Part shown: positions 49,501 to 61,494 of the stretch, in pieces
Position numbering within the stretch: the first letter of the stretch is position 1
Layout of the letters: each line of letters begins with the position of its first letter
From: Paragonimus heterotremus
Taxonomy: Eukaryota > Platyhelminthes > Trematoda > Plagiorchiida > Troglotrematidae
Direction of reading: 5' to 3'
Assembly: GCA_013368495.1 (NCBI GenBank)
Contig: LUCH01000363.1
Coordinates: 138,588 to 202,587 of the forward strand
Length of the DNA: 64,000 nucleotides
Position numbers and translations under genes: made by a program
Notes under the pieces: model-generated
Database searches by the model: none
The model's input: the letters and a program-made list of their open reading frames with translations, nothing else
Told to the model about the DNA's origin: nothing

Positions 49501-49752
49501 TTGATTGTTCCCATTTACCTAATGACTGTAATCCGTCAGTTTGGCCGCGTGATAGCGAAACTGATTCACAGGAGCAGCCAAAGTGGAATTGGTCCGAAGG
49601 GGATCCGGTTTGGAACAAGACAACTAACACTAAAGGATGGCCAACTGCTTGTGGGTCAAATCGCCGAGTGTATGCAAACACGTGCTTTCTTCATGTGATC
49701 AATTGTATGAGCAGAAAATTTGTAGGCTTGCAACAACCATCCTTCTGCGTAG
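40340..49752 (+). CDS. Follistatin-type gene, spliced core: ND, FSD1, FSD2, FSD3
   Basis: Joined exons 40340-40537, 45600-46292 and 49417-49752 encode about 408 residues in one frame. In order they give an N-terminal TB-like follistatin domain and three ten-cysteine-type follistatin domains (EGF-like hairpin plus Kazal). That is the architecture of follistatin, a secreted protein that wraps activin and some BMP/GDF ligands and blocks receptor binding. Agrin- or FSTL-type proteins also contain follistatin domains, but the N-terminal domain followed by exactly three of them fits follistatin best. All junctions are GT-AG in phase 1, and the cysteine order across each junction matches the family. 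The signal peptide and C-terminal tail are not in this core. Introns are 5062 and 3124 bp. Inserts make the core longer than the vertebrate protein. Confidence 0.9.
44860..44990 (-). repeat. tRNA-derived SINE, antisense in the follistatin intron
   Basis: On the minus strand an A-box-like AGTGGTGCAGC (about 44942-44952) precedes a clean B-box-like GAGTTCGAACCC (44906-44917) at tRNA-like spacing. A GGGTGAGGCAAGTG flank follows. It resembles the heads of other tRNA-derived repeats in the window but is not the same family as the 440-bp unit. Confidence 0.5.
45407..45428. repeat. (TA)n dinucleotide microsatellite
   Basis: An uninterrupted TA run inside the large follistatin intron, about 170 bp before the next exon. 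Confidence 0.95.
45600..46292 (+). CDS. Follistatin exon encoding FSD1, linker and FSD2
   Basis: Acceptor AAATATAG|TC and donor CAGAG|GTAAGA; 231 codons, phase 1-1. FSD1 keeps all ten cysteines (ATC, YSC, HTC, PTC, ICR, PHC, PIC, NRC, AQC, IPC), though the Kazal tyrosine before the NxC asparagine is Phe (QFSNRC). FSD2 starts at RCAPKR but has 75 residues before its second cysteine (four in vertebrates). This insert is rich in Ser, Asp, His and Arg, with WWITW and a basic SRKR. FSD2 then shows CPAGEYC, LARC, PSVPC, GPFC, YADGC and YQGEC. Its fifth and ninth cysteines are missing (CVIW for CVTC; LAGIH for ATC). In vertebrates the two domains sit on separate exons, so an intron has been lost or never gained. 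Confidence 0.9.
46293..49416 (+). other. Follistatin intron (3124 bp)
   Basis: It opens GTAAGA and closes GCGATCAG. A short diverged minus-strand copy of the 440-bp repeat tail may lie at about 46555-46625 (reverse complement ACTTCTTTTCGAATG, then AGTTGTAATTGAT). The minus-strand ORFs at 47634-48147 have no recognisable family. Confidence 0.7.
49417..49752 (+). CDS. Follistatin exon encoding FSD3
   Basis: Acceptor TTGCGATCAG|CT and a perfect donor AG|GTAAGT; 112 codons, phase 1-1. All ten cysteines are present (ATC, VQC, MTC, PVC, LDC, NDC, TAC, NTC, INC, SFC), with Kazal-type RVYANTC. Between the sixth and seventh cysteines is a 40-residue insert (about nine in vertebrates) containing N-glycosylation sequons NWS and NKT and several tryptophans. 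If the donor were not used, the frame would run 44 codons into the intron to a stop at 49884. I prefer splicing because of the strong donor and the conserved phase. Confidence 0.9.
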
Positions 49753-50555
49753 GTAAGTTTGTAACCGGTTTTCAAATCAATCACCTATCTCCTTATACAC
49801 AAGTACACATGCCAGCTAGGTTTACTAGCCGATGTCTACTAAGTAGGCAAGTGGTTATTGAGTTTGAGGACCTAAACATTTTATAACTGGGAGAAGAATC
49901 ACGTTATACTAAAAAATTTCATTATAAAACTTGATAAGCTTTCAGACTTATAAAATTATGCATGAATTCAGGAATTATGTTGGAACCTGTAGCACCTATA
50001 AATCATAACTGGGTTGTGGTCAGGGGACATAATGCCACTATTTCACAAAAGGAAAAGAGCGAGTGGCAACAGTGAGTTGTAAATGACGTCTTTGGAAATG
50101 ATAGTAATCTACCTTTGATGTTCGTTTGGCTTAAGGACCTATTAACTGCTGAGATAATAATTCTTCCGTGTGTGAAGTTCACCGGTTGATGCTTGAATGA
50201 CTGTACGTGACCAAAAGAAATATTGAAGACGAATTGCGAGACCACCCAAAAAATCAGTTTGATCTGGGATTCCACGACGGATGGTCACGTTCAGAATATA
50301 TCAAGAAACGGGACATGAACTTATTATATCCTTACTGGAGGCGTAGAACTTAAGCGAATCATAAATGTTGTACGTAGATTTTACTGTCCATCTTTTTGGA
50401 GCACACGGTAGCTGATTGTGGACTAATAGTTTCTTGGTTAGGTGTATAGTCGACCATTAACACAAACGAAGTAATAGCCCTTCTGAAGTAGACCGTGTTC
50501 ATTTATACTAACGGGGTGAGGAAAAGTTGCCTATCGGTTTCACCACAAGCAATAT
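49753..50555. other. No recognisable gene; intron or 3' flank of follistatin
   Basis: No exon-like segment seen. The minus-strand ORF 50003-50275 lacks any motif. Confidence 0.5.
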
Positions 50556-50560
50556 ACTTA

Positions 50561-50640
50561 GGACTGGTGACCGAGTGGATGAGTGCTTGGGCTATGAAGC
50601 TAGGGGTTTTGGGCTTGGTCCATATCTGAACTGCTTCTAA
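50561..50640 (+). repeat. tRNA-like (Ser/Leu-type) SINE head, degenerate
   Basis: GGTGACCGAGTGGATGAG (A-box region, about 50576) followed by GAAGCTAGGGGTTTTGGG and a B-box-like GGCTTGGTCCATATC resembles a long-variable-arm tRNA. Acceptor pairing and a clean B box are lacking, so it is treated as a tRNA-derived repeat. Confidence 0.35.
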
Positions 50641-53600
50641 CTGATCAGTTCAAACACGGATGAAAACAGTCGTGTAGCATCGGTTTGAAAGTGAGTAACA
50701 TGATGCATTATAGTTACCATTTCACGATTACAGCAGACAGAGTACTGACGATCCGATATGGTTTATGTTCATTTCTACCAGCAGAATGTAAACAAGTTGC
50801 ACATCAACATTTTTCTTCTCTTGGAGATAAATGACTGTAATTGATGGGATCGATTGCAAACTCCCTTAATTTGTACGTGTCCTTATTAGGCCTTAATTAC
50901 TAGTTAGGAAGTAGTCTTGACCGAAATTAGTGCGCAGTGGGAATGAACTCAGTGAACACAAGCTTTGGCGCATTCAGGCACTTATTTCAATGTTACGTTC
51001 ACGAGCATCTTTCACATACTTTTTTCCAACCGCATGCTACACGTGCACTCAAGTTCACCATAGATTGGAATCGATCGTGTCCTTGTTGCACCAATCGACT
51101 TACCGTTCTGTTCTTTTGCTGAGAAAACTAATTAGGCTGAAACTACTGAGATGTGGCGACCACTGGTCAATTATTGATTTCAGTATGAGCTGACATTCTT
51201 ATAAATGTTTTTGCTGGCCTAATTCGCTTACGAGGTATGGACAAGGTCGTTTCATAGACAACAAAGACTGTGGTCGGATGATTTTCTTTTCTTGACTGAA
51301 AGTATTTGTTATGTAACGGGAGTTGCTTTAAAGGCAGCAAAGTGAATCAAGAGGTGGAAGCATCTCGAAATGACTACGAAGCTTTTGCACATAAACACCA
51401 CAATTGAATATCCTAGCTGAGTTTACGAGACCGAAGAAAGTTTGAATCATAGTTTTGCAGGTGGTTACAGCTATTTGATTTCGAGTTAAGCATAGGCTCT
51501 TCGTTTGTTGCCTTTGTGCATCAGATGGAGTCACAGTACATCAACGAGTGAATATAAAATGGGAGAGTTGCCACCTAAAGTCTCTATGACAACTAATATT
51601 TCCAGCTGGGAACATAAAGAAGATCCCCATTTGTCAACGTCAAACCTTATGTGGTTGCAAACGCAGAAACAGTTGGGTATCGCCAGATTATTCTCGCGCA
51701 ATGGATGTAAGATGATTTGAAAGCTTATTGACGTGTGATAAGCTTAACGTATCTAAGAACGGTAAAAAGAATGATGGATTTTACAACTTAAGAGATCTAC
51801 TTGTGAAACTCTTGGCCTCGACTAGACTGGAACCATCCACAGAGAGTGCATGTACAAACGAGCGGTGAGCTCTGCCAGCTGACCTCTGAAGTCGCAGTAG
51901 GGGCTCACAAATTTCATCCGTAAACTCAATCACCCATCTGTCTCACCTTACCCTATAAACTCGACCAAGTTCTCGATAGGGAGGACTGCTCACGCAAGAT
52001 TCATAAAGCAGTTCAGGCAGGAAGTCCCTAACTTCGACGATTGGGGTAAATTCTTTATTACTAGTATGCATTTTCGTAGATGTGATCATTTCGAAAAGGT
52101 CCACTTGTTCCTGTCACTTCTGAGCTTGTTGGTGCTATTCTTAGTTCGGATCTTTTCGAAGTTCAGATTTTTGCAATTCAGTACTTTCAGTCAATTTTAT
52201 TAATGACGTGGCTCTCTAGGAGAAACAGGCCAGTAATACGTATGTTAAGATGGCTGGCCGAAACAGTGATTTTTGCATTGTGGGGTACTCGACGGTCGGA
52301 AAATCTTGTAGCATTTTCTGTTGCACAAATTTCAAACATCCAAGCACTTTAGTTTTACCTTCTGAACTTCCAGACATTTTAAAACAATTGTCGGTTATTC
52401 CTGAGAGTTGTATGATCTATTGAATTAGATACGCTTTTCTCGTGTAAACTTCGATGTCAGTAACAAACTGACACATCTCTAACTCGCCCAGAATTTCTAG
52501 AGCTACATGCTAAAAACGGGATACATCTTAATCAACGCAGTCTGTCCAGTCTGGTAGCAACAGTTTGTTTTCTGTGGGTTTCCTGCGGGGCTGTCCAGGA
52601 AAATAAGATGAAGGACAACTACAAGTTAATTCTACACGTTTTCATTATCTTGCCTAAACAAAGCATAGTGAGAGGCAGTAGAATGTTGTCAGTCGAAGAT
52701 CAGTCAAGTCCTGAAACACGTTTACGCTGCAACAAACAATCGATCAAATGATTGTGCACCTGCAATTTTCGGGGATAGGGAAAAACTCACAAAACATCCA
52801 GCGCGCTTGTAAGGGCTACATTCGTAGCACTTTGGAGTATATATTGTTGTACATTTGCCTTTGGATTTCATCATATTCATTTAAACAGTATTTCTTTTCT
52901 GCCTTAAATACACCAACTTAGAGGTGGTTAACCAGTCTATCCTAAGCTTTTGAAACAGGAGAAGAGGAAGGAACAGAAAAAACGAAACGACGCCCATACT
53001 TACCTTTACAGAGTTTTCTTCAACATCCAAACAGCTGCGTACTATAGTAACATGTACATATGTACACATTAATTTCGGCCGATAGTCACGGTGGAACATA
53101 CCGGACACAGGCAACAAAGATAGGTCATTTCAGAAAGTACACAGCTATTGTTCAGTAAAATGCAGAGTGGTGTGAAGGGCCAGTGCATTAAACCGAGAAG
53201 CTTATTATGTGTGGCACACAAAAGATAATTATTCAACGTTTCCTTCCAGATTACTCGTAAAATATGCACTTCAGAAAAGTAACGCATTGAACAGGCTACA
53301 TTTCATGCTGCCCTCATTGCCAGGTGATTTACTGCCCGTATATTGAACAAGGATTCAGGCGTCGTTAACCACATTCTTTGAAGTTCCGTTACAATCTTAT
53401 ACACTTGACAGGCCTGTCTTCAAGCGTCGTTTCGTATTTTACTAAGCCGACAGTGTGACAATATTAAACATCATAAAATGTATGTTGCACTGAAATTAAA
53501 GTTAAATCTGGATGCATCTGTGGTCCGAATTTGTGGCAATACCTGTTTCGTCAAGAATGCACCGCTTCATTGGAATTTTGCAACATCTATCCTATTCATT

Positions 53601-56600
53601 TGGACCTTCTATCATACAACCGATAGTGTCAACATTTGGGAACCTTATGGAACGTACACTGTGTATAGATAAAAAACTTAATTTGTTGGCTTAGTAACAG
53701 GAACAGTGATGAATGTAACCGTGTGTTACATGAAACTTCATATGCGCTGCCTTACTATATGTGCGTTTGAACTACGACGCGGATTACATGACACTACCTG
53801 GATGCAGCAGCATGTTTGCAATTGGGGGTATAGCAAACTAGTTTGGACAGGAGTGTAGATGGGAAGTTTTTGTTAACTTTTCATAATACTGCCATATCAA
53901 AAATATTGTCCGGTAGCCAATCTGCGAAAATGTGTTAGTGTTACTGTTCCACTGTTCGTTACGTAAGATTGGTGGAACATACGGAACAAATTATAGTGGG
54001 AGGTTGGAGATTTCATTACGTAAGGCCATGCTTAAACACATCAATTTTAATCGCTTCACGAACAGTATCATTTGTGTATGAAAGTTAAACTATGAAGAGG
54101 GTGTAAATCTGTCTTATTACCGTATCATCGAAGAATTTTTAAATTCCAAAATGCTGAGGGAATATGACGCTTCACGCACTGGAACTTTGAGGTGAACTGA
54201 CCTGAAACGTGTGATAAGAAGGTATGCATATAATCCTGAACACGCCATTTGATTCTCAGTGACCGCTTTGCCAGTTCAAAGAGTTCACTGTTGTATTTTA
54301 GTAGGTTTTTGTCTGTCTGTTTTCCAACAGTTCCGAAAGCATTTTCAACGACAGAATAAAGACTTAGTTGGGATGGAAGTTGAGGCGGGCGCTCCAGAAT
54401 GACTTACAAATAAATCTACCAGATAGAATCGCTGGTTTCTATTTTGCACAGGGGTATCTATTGGTTGAATTCTTGGTGATACACATAAAAAGACACTACT
54501 ACTTGCACGCCGCAGCAAACGCAGAAATGCACACGTTCGGTGCTTGCCACTGGTACAGGCGGCCGTTGTCAGTAGAGTACAGCCTATTCCGTACATTTCA
54601 TAATTATAAGCGCCACACGTTTGAATGTTCGTCTGTAACGATTAAGGTCCTATGCTTTTTCGAAACTGCCTACCGATTTAGTGAATTGAGCTGTCATTTG
54701 AAAGTATATAGAATCGCATTCTAAACTGGCACATGCGCCTCTGCCATTGTTTTCTTTTATATGGGCTGCATATTCTACAGTTTTCGTAGTGACGTCTGAG
54801 TCCGTTTATGAGTGCGTAAAATGTTGCCAACTCACCAAGCTCAGTTAAATGTTCTGTCATTCTCACTCACTGAAACAAATGGGTGGAAGCTTCGTTCAGC
54901 GTTTTCCTGGCTTCGTTCAAAAGTGCCAGCAAATGGGTAAACATAAATAGAAACAATACTCTAACGAAGATGCAACCTTTAGTCTTCTTTTGCACGTGTG
55001 GGTATAAGCTCTCACGACAAAACCCAAATATGTGGATATGTGAATTAACGCAGTAGGTGTGGGAAGCCAGTCAAAAAAAATCTGACAGTATAGGTGTTTC
55101 CGAGAACTTCATTGGCTGGACACATGTTAAAATGTGCCGACATATGGATCTTCGAAGCAGTGGTACAACAATACTTGCAGTGTTCCCTGATATAACGCCT
55201 CCTTCCAAGTTTCTTGATCGGTGGTGCAGTTACACCTACGTTTTCTGTGTGTATTCGTACGTCTTAGTCATGGCTCATGCACTGTATGAAAGCCAGCAGC
55301 TCCAACTGCTTTTTTGAGGTTCAGGAAAAAACATATCGGCCGATTGTAATTGATTAGAACGTACTAAGTTCGTTTTGGAATTCATCAGTTTTTCGCAACT
55401 TCAATCAGTTTGTGGTAGTAATTGGTTACACGGCAACCCATTCAAGTGACCTTCCTTAAAAAACACGAAAATTTAAAGCTTTTATGGGAAAAGGTGGACA
55501 TTTATTTTGGGGTGCTATATTTTATAGTTCAAGGATGTTGAATCATTTGTTCCTTAGTGATCTCTACTCATTGGATCGTTGATCGAGCGTTTCTGATGTC
55601 AGTGCGAATGGTCGCTGTTTTAAGCCTCGTTTAGAACACACTAACCTGTTGGGTTCAAACAAGGAGGAAAAGTATAGTAGAGTAACGGTTGGACGAAGAT
55701 CTGTATGAGCTATTACACAATCCCCGTTTAGTGTCATTCTCATTCGTAGCTATTGCAGACTGATAGCCGGGCCGGACTGCTTGAACAAAGCGAATCTATT
55801 TCGTTAACTGCCGGTCAGCGTCGTAGATGAGAAACCTACGGTAGCAAGTATTCGAAAAAGGTGGACACAAGATATTTCACGGTTAACAATCTTACAACAT
55901 TCGCTGTCAATAATGAATCGAAATGACTTTTAGTCTGGAGGGGAAGCTCTTTTATAACTGAATGGAAAAAATGTCATAGGGGATTCGAGTTTGAACGACA
56001 ACGTTTTCCTTCCTTATGCTTAGTTGATCGCCGCTTTTGTACTCTTTTCTTATCGCTATAAAACTGTCTTGTCTGAGCCCGACTACACCGGTAGGTTTTC
56101 AGACAAACACATGTATGAACACGTGCACTATAATCTTCAAGTAATTCCACACTGATTGTGTAGCTCCTTTGTTGTTCAACCTTGTGAGGTAATTGGGTCT
56201 TGGCGCCCAGGTGTTCCAAACGTTCCGAGATGTGGGCTCATAAGAAAACGGATTGTTCTAAGATTCTTGATCAGGATTACGTGATCTGTTCAGTTTGGAT
56301 GTGGACACAGGGCCACAGGGGAGTGAACGTTTTGACGAGACGCTTTGGAGTAGGTACTGACGCGAGGGGTGGACGACTGAAGATAACTTTTGCGATTGTC
56401 ATCAACCAAGTTTTGATGCAATGCGTGTGGGATTGACCGAATGGTTGCACTCCATCTGAAGGCGAGTAAGATTTTGCCAAGCCAGGAGTTAGCATGGTGT
56501 TCCCGAATGCACTGAGTTAGCTACCGTGTCTTGCGGCCTATATAACTCGTTTCACAGGAGTAAACGAAATGATATATACAGAAAGAGGCAACATAAAAGA

Positions 56601-58655
56601 CAATATGTCTTTCAACTGAGCACACAAACCTGGTCTGGATAGAAACTGGACGCCTAGCTTGACTGTCAATTAAGTCCTTTCTCAGTGCTGCGTTAAGTCG
56701 ATTACTTACATTTTCGAAGGCAACATCGTTCTTAAAAGGCAGCAAAATAAAAACGGGTTTTTTTCCACAGTGTGTGGTTTGTCTAATTTTCTTGTAGCTA
56801 ACATCTTGTAATAAAAAATTCAGTAGAGCACGATTTTTACTATCCATCACGCAAGTTCTCACACGACATGTGCTTGCCTTTATGAACCGGAATTCCAGTC
56901 TACAACGCAGAGACAGTTTTCATTCACGCATCATGTGCACTTCAGCCTGATTTATGTTTTTGGTTGGCGCTGTCTGCCAAGATTTTTTGCCTTCCATTTT
57001 TTTGTCTGTTGGTCTGGTTTCGTTAAGCGATAGTACATCCGGTTGCCCTTGTTGTTCGCAGTCCATTCGTTATGGGCTTTGGCTGTATCGCACTATTGCG
57101 TTGAGATATCCCACTATGTTGAAGTAATAGCACCTCCAATTCGGTCATCCGTCACAACATGTTTGTAACTGAATGGCTCCGGATAGCCAATTCCAACTGG
57201 TTCAGTGAATTTGAACTGTCTTCCATCCTCGAACCGATTTTTGTAGTTGTATAAATCAGACATCTGGTGATATTAATCTTATGTCTTAATGTTATAAAAC
57301 CACAAAAATCCGTATGTTGTTCGGTTCAGATTAATTAACACTGCATTCCTCTTTGTATCGTCCCGTCAGAGGGGAGGGATAAGAAGACGTCTAGAAATCT
57401 GACACATTCTAGTGACTGAGGCTCCACGGTAAAACGGGTAGTTCGATAGACTGAGCTAAATCGTTTCAATATTTCCTTATGGTTTATTGAGTTATCGGTG
57501 CGCACAGTATCAGTTACAAATTATCTATAAAAAGTGGGCGATTTAATCCGCGTGGTCAGCGCAGTATTCTCAAGATTTCCCCTGAAAATATCACTTATTA
57601 TGGCCCTAGTGATAATCCCACAGTTACCCTATAATTACGTCGATATGGTCGGTCGGAAACTTGAAACTGAATGTAACATATGCAATAGTATAACAACTGT
57701 TTTAATTCTTCTGTTGGTGATATTACACTTGTGCAGTTATCGTCAAGATAGTTGCCCAAAAAGTCAATTTCAAAAATCGTTGTTACACGGCAAGGGTCAT
57801 TAAGTCCATCGATAGATAGAGGAGGGTGCGCTCTTAGTGAAATGCAGAGAGTAGATTACGAGAGTTTTATAGCGTATGTTCCTACTAAATACAATCTGTG
57901 ATCAGTTTTTCTATCGTCCTTGTAGATGCCAACTAATTGTCGTGGTCGGTTGCATTGGAAATGAACCTCGGGAAATGAAAAAACGTGTTTTCGTCTTCAA
58001 CGTCAGTCACATCTGTATGTTGTCTGTAGCTTTTCTCCTGTGTTCTCAACGTCAGCATAACTCAGAATCTTTGTCAGTATGTGTCGTTTTTGTCCAGTAC
58101 ACTTTGATCCATGGTGAACCACGAATGATGTTCACGTGTTTTGTTGTTCGCATACTTAAACAGATCAGTATCAAACGTGCTTTCTTGAAAATACAGAACT
58201 ATTGTCAACTGTCATATTAACTAACCTTTTGTAACCTGTGTTCACCATTCCCGGTCTATAGTGTCACATTATTTAACGTCCACTTTCTTCCGGTCAACAC
58301 TTGTTTTGTGAGCACTGTCATCATCATCTGTTGAATATTATTCAGTAATTTTGAATTTTTTGTCTTGTCTTCCATTATGCAAACAACAAGGCTACTGAAA
58401 TGTTTGTATTGTGAATGTGCAGTAATCATCAAGTAGAATTTAGATCAGTGTATACGGTTACGTAAGCGTTTCGCACTTAGGTCAGTATGTTGGTGTATCC
58501 AAGTTGAGTAGGAAGGAGACCTGACGTTCAGCTATGGAAAGGGCAAGTGTTTACAGCGACTTCTTGAATCCGCCTAGTTTAATCTCAACGTGATAGCAAA
58601 TTTTTGACAACGACGCTTGCTACTAGCCTGTTTAGTGGGAGTGTATGTAAGGATG
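50641..58655. other. No recognisable gene over about 8 kb
   Basis: Scattered ORFs of 60-118 codons on both strands (for example 50930-51193 +, 54368-54724 +, 56521-56862 -, 57876-58220 +) show no domain, signal peptide or paired splice sites that convince me. The stretch may be intron of the follistatin gene if the exon at 61310 is real. Confidence 0.5.
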
Positions 58656-58659
58656 TATA

Positions 58660-59215
58660 GCCGGGGATCTGGTTAAAATCACGTTGAACAGCATTCAGAT
58701 TTAATTGTAACTGAATAGTCTAACTGACTGCGAAAATTAACGTCCTGTATGGACGGTATCCAATTTAAAATTAAATACATTCCCAACTACCCGTTAGTAA
58801 TCTAAAAGTATTATTTAGCATGTTTACTGAAGTGGGAGATCTTCACGTGTCTTGGACGTCTTCTTAGGGTGGTGCTGTCGGCTAGAGTTAACAGAGAGTA
58901 ACTAAGTCTTCTATCGAAACGATCGAGCAGTCTGATCACTACTCACATGCAAACCGTGTTGTGCGTTCAGGTATGATGATTCGGTTATGTCCAGTACGAA
59001 GTCAGCTGCGTCGCGCCCAGAACAGTTGTCTCACGAAGGCTTGGTCAGTGTCTCTATTCTGGACGTGGCACGGATATACAGTATTGACGAGCATCAACCT
59101 GAGTGCAACCTGAGCCACATGTTTCTCTTCAACAAAGGAATCAGGGGGCGGATCTGCATTTTGAACAGTCAGTCACCCGAAGAAGCAGCTCAGATTTGTC
59201 GACCACATTCGGAAT
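58660..59215 (+). repeat. Diverged copy of the ~440-bp tRNA-headed repeat
   Basis: Family order is kept. First a tail end (CCAATTTAAAATTAAA and CCCGTTAGTAATC, about 58750-58800), then the linker (AGAGTTAACAGAGAGTAACTA, about 58885, and GTCTGATCACTACTCACA, about 58931). The head region follows (GTTGTCTCACGAAG, ACGTGGCACGGATATACAG and TTGACGAGC). The 76-codon ORF at 58987-59217 is just this repeat read through. Confidence 0.55.
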
Positions 59216-59829
59216 GAAACATTTTCGACCGTAGGTTAAGTTCAACCCATTTCCTAAAAAGTAAATCGGATGTAGAAGTCAGTTGAGGATAGATGTGCAT
59301 TTAGGTTATCTACGTTATACAACAATCCACATTTGGTTACAAGTTTCTGTGTCACTGGTTAGTCTTTCTGTTCAGTTAGTTGGCCACTAACTGACCTAAT
59401 TTAGTACGTGGTCATTGTCTGGCAGGCCGTCAAGGTTTATAGTCGATGTCTATCGGCGAGAGACTGGATTTGGACTCCACCAGATATATGCCGGCTGTGC
59501 GCTTGAAAATGCATGGACGTTCAATTAATGTTTCTTGTCATTGCGAAAACCCTGACATGCTAGTCAAATAGGAGCTTATATTGTTATGCGTCTAGCTTCA
59601 TACTATTTAAGTAGTCTGTAGTAATACTTTTCTGCTATTGCTCTGATGTCAGATACCACCAATTCAATCTTGCGCGATGTATGTTCTGACGTTTTGCTGA
59701 GTCCTTGCAAGCGCACATTGCAATTAGCCTTGTCTGTGTGGTTCGTTGTGGCTGTTGTTCAGTTTGAAATAAACGAAATCCGCGAAGTTCAGTGCAAACT
59801 GTATACATTACACAATGGGTTCAGTGATG
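59216..59829. other. Spacer between two repeat copies
   Basis: No gene or repeat recognised. A short ORF at 59646-59885 overlaps the next repeat. Confidence 0.45.
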
Positions 59830-60215
59830 ACAGTAGATTCAGCCCAACTGAGAAGCCCCAATCACGAGGTTATCGATTAGATTGAACAGAGCGATTTTGT
59901 TCATTCTGCTTTCAGAATGACTGAACAAGTCGTACACTATTCACACAAGGTTGTGGTCGACCGTTTGGGTATGATCAATTCACTCATGCCTATTATAAGG
60001 TTGCCGGCTTTGTGGTTGACAGACTGTTCTCAACAATACAATGGTAAGTGTCCATATGTCGATACGCACAAGGAGATGAACTAACAATGGGCTCTAATAA
60101 GAATGATGCTAGAATCTAGTGCTTCCTTGCAAAGTGGGCTAGCCGAAGGGTTCATGTGAATTCGAAAGCCGCTGCTAATTGTGGATGGCGTTCAAATTGA
60201 AACAATCAGCTCAGT
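59830..60215 (+). repeat. Diverged copy of the ~440-bp tRNA-headed repeat
   Basis: It shows the linker (CGAGGTTATCGATTAGATTG, about 59866), a decayed head (ACAATGGTAAGTGTCC, about 60038) and tail elements (GGCTCTAATAAGAATG, then AATCTAGTGCTTCCTTG, about 60113). The order and spacing match the 12.4-kb copy. Confidence 0.5.
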
Positions 60216-61309
60216 CTAACAGCTTCCAACACAATTGTCATCTCTTCGTAGACAGGTTCACTGCGAATATGTCAATGACTTACGGTTATGTGACGGCCAA
60301 CGAACGGGCTGTCGTATTAGCCACAGCGCCACGGTGCCTGCAATTTCCTTGCGAACAGCGTGCCTGGATTAACGGTTATCCAGCTGTTGTCAGCTGAATT
60401 TCCGGATATCCATCTAAGTAACAGTTTACCAGACAGCTCTGTTCAAACATACCTCTTCCCACGATTTAAGATCAACATTGCAGTGTGCAGGGCTTACTTT
60501 AATGCCATCTTTATGTCGCAGCTTTTGGCCACCAGAATTCCAGTTGACCACCTTAACTGTCGCTATAGCAGCTGCTTCGGAATCTGTTCGGCAGTCATTC
60601 GACGAACGTGACGCAATCAAAATAATTGGGTGAGCGTCACCATGGATTCCCTCCTGTCCCTGTTTTCGGAGAAGAACCTCGGTGTTTGTAATCGCGTCCG
60701 TTCACTAAATACCCAGGTAGCATCTTAAACATTACATACTCTCCAGGTATCATACACAATGGTGTTGAAATATCCATGTTACACGGACGTATTATTGTGC
60801 GGCAGACAAACAGTTTGGTTTTCGTCCTCAGGTTGTGGTGCTTTTATACATGTTTCCTCTCTGGAAATGGAACCTATCCATTCAGAATGTATGTGTCCAC
60901 GAACAGCCTAAGGAGACAGCCAGTATTGGCTAACTGCACAAATACAGACGGAAAACAAACATTGTCACTCTGCACGCTGTTTGGTATTTTTTTAAAGCGC
61001 ATTAATGGCCCGTATGTATGAACGTTACATGTTTACACAACTGATACACTCACTGTTGCTTGTAACTATAAAACGTGGCTTACAGACAGAGGTGATGTTT
61101 GAACGGTTTAGAAAATCAGAGGCTTTTATCTAAAGGAAGTGTTCAGTCTCTAAGGATAATTTGATGTGTTCTTCCTCTTTTCGCGTTGTTTCCGCCGCAT
61201 TCAATTAGAAGCCATTGAAAGCAACCTTTGATGATTGTTTTCCGGTGTCTAATTATTCACTAAATATTGATTAAAACTAAAGCAATTTGTAGTCTACTGA
61301 TTTGGTCAG
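60216..61309. other. No recognisable gene
   Basis: Short motif-free ORFs only (60179-60397, 60360-60611 and 60776-61021 on the plus strand). Confidence 0.5.
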
Positions 61310-61494
61310 TTCCTGTGATAACTCTGAAGCCAGTAAGAACTGTCTATCATCTCACATGGCTAAGTGAAGAAGCACATATAGTCGAAATAGAAGCGAACAC
61401 GAAAATAAATTACAGTTCAAACAGTAATGAGTTAACTCGTGACACAGAAAGTGACCGTTCAGGGAGTCACCTCTGGTTCAACAGGAGCAGGTAG
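61310..61494 (+). CDS. Candidate terminal exon, possibly the C-terminal tail of follistatin
   Basis: After a possible acceptor TTGGTCAG| the frame is open for 61 codons to a TAG at 61492-61494. It requires a phase-1 upstream exon, which is what the FSD3 exon provides. Joined, it would give FCV-VPVITLKPVR... followed by a polar tail with SEEAHIVEIEANTK and NELTRDTESDRSG, mildly acidic like the last part of vertebrate follistatin. The composition looks more protein-like than neighbouring ORFs. Against it are the 11.6-kb distance, a mediocre pyrimidine tract and no real homology. A donor GTAG overlaps the stop, so it could also be an internal exon of something else. Confidence 0.3.

Noticed and set aside
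7020..50640. tRNA-like B boxes taken as real tRNA genes
   Set aside because: None has an acceptor stem, a proper anticodon arm and both boxes together. They behave as parts of dispersed repeats.
57876..58220. A 114-codon ORF rich in Cys and Val
   Set aside because: It looks like random translation of AT-rich DNA. There are no membrane-protein topology rules, motifs or splice sites.
58987..59217. 76-codon ORF as a small gene
   Set aside because: It lies inside a copy of the 440-bp repeat and matches it module by module.
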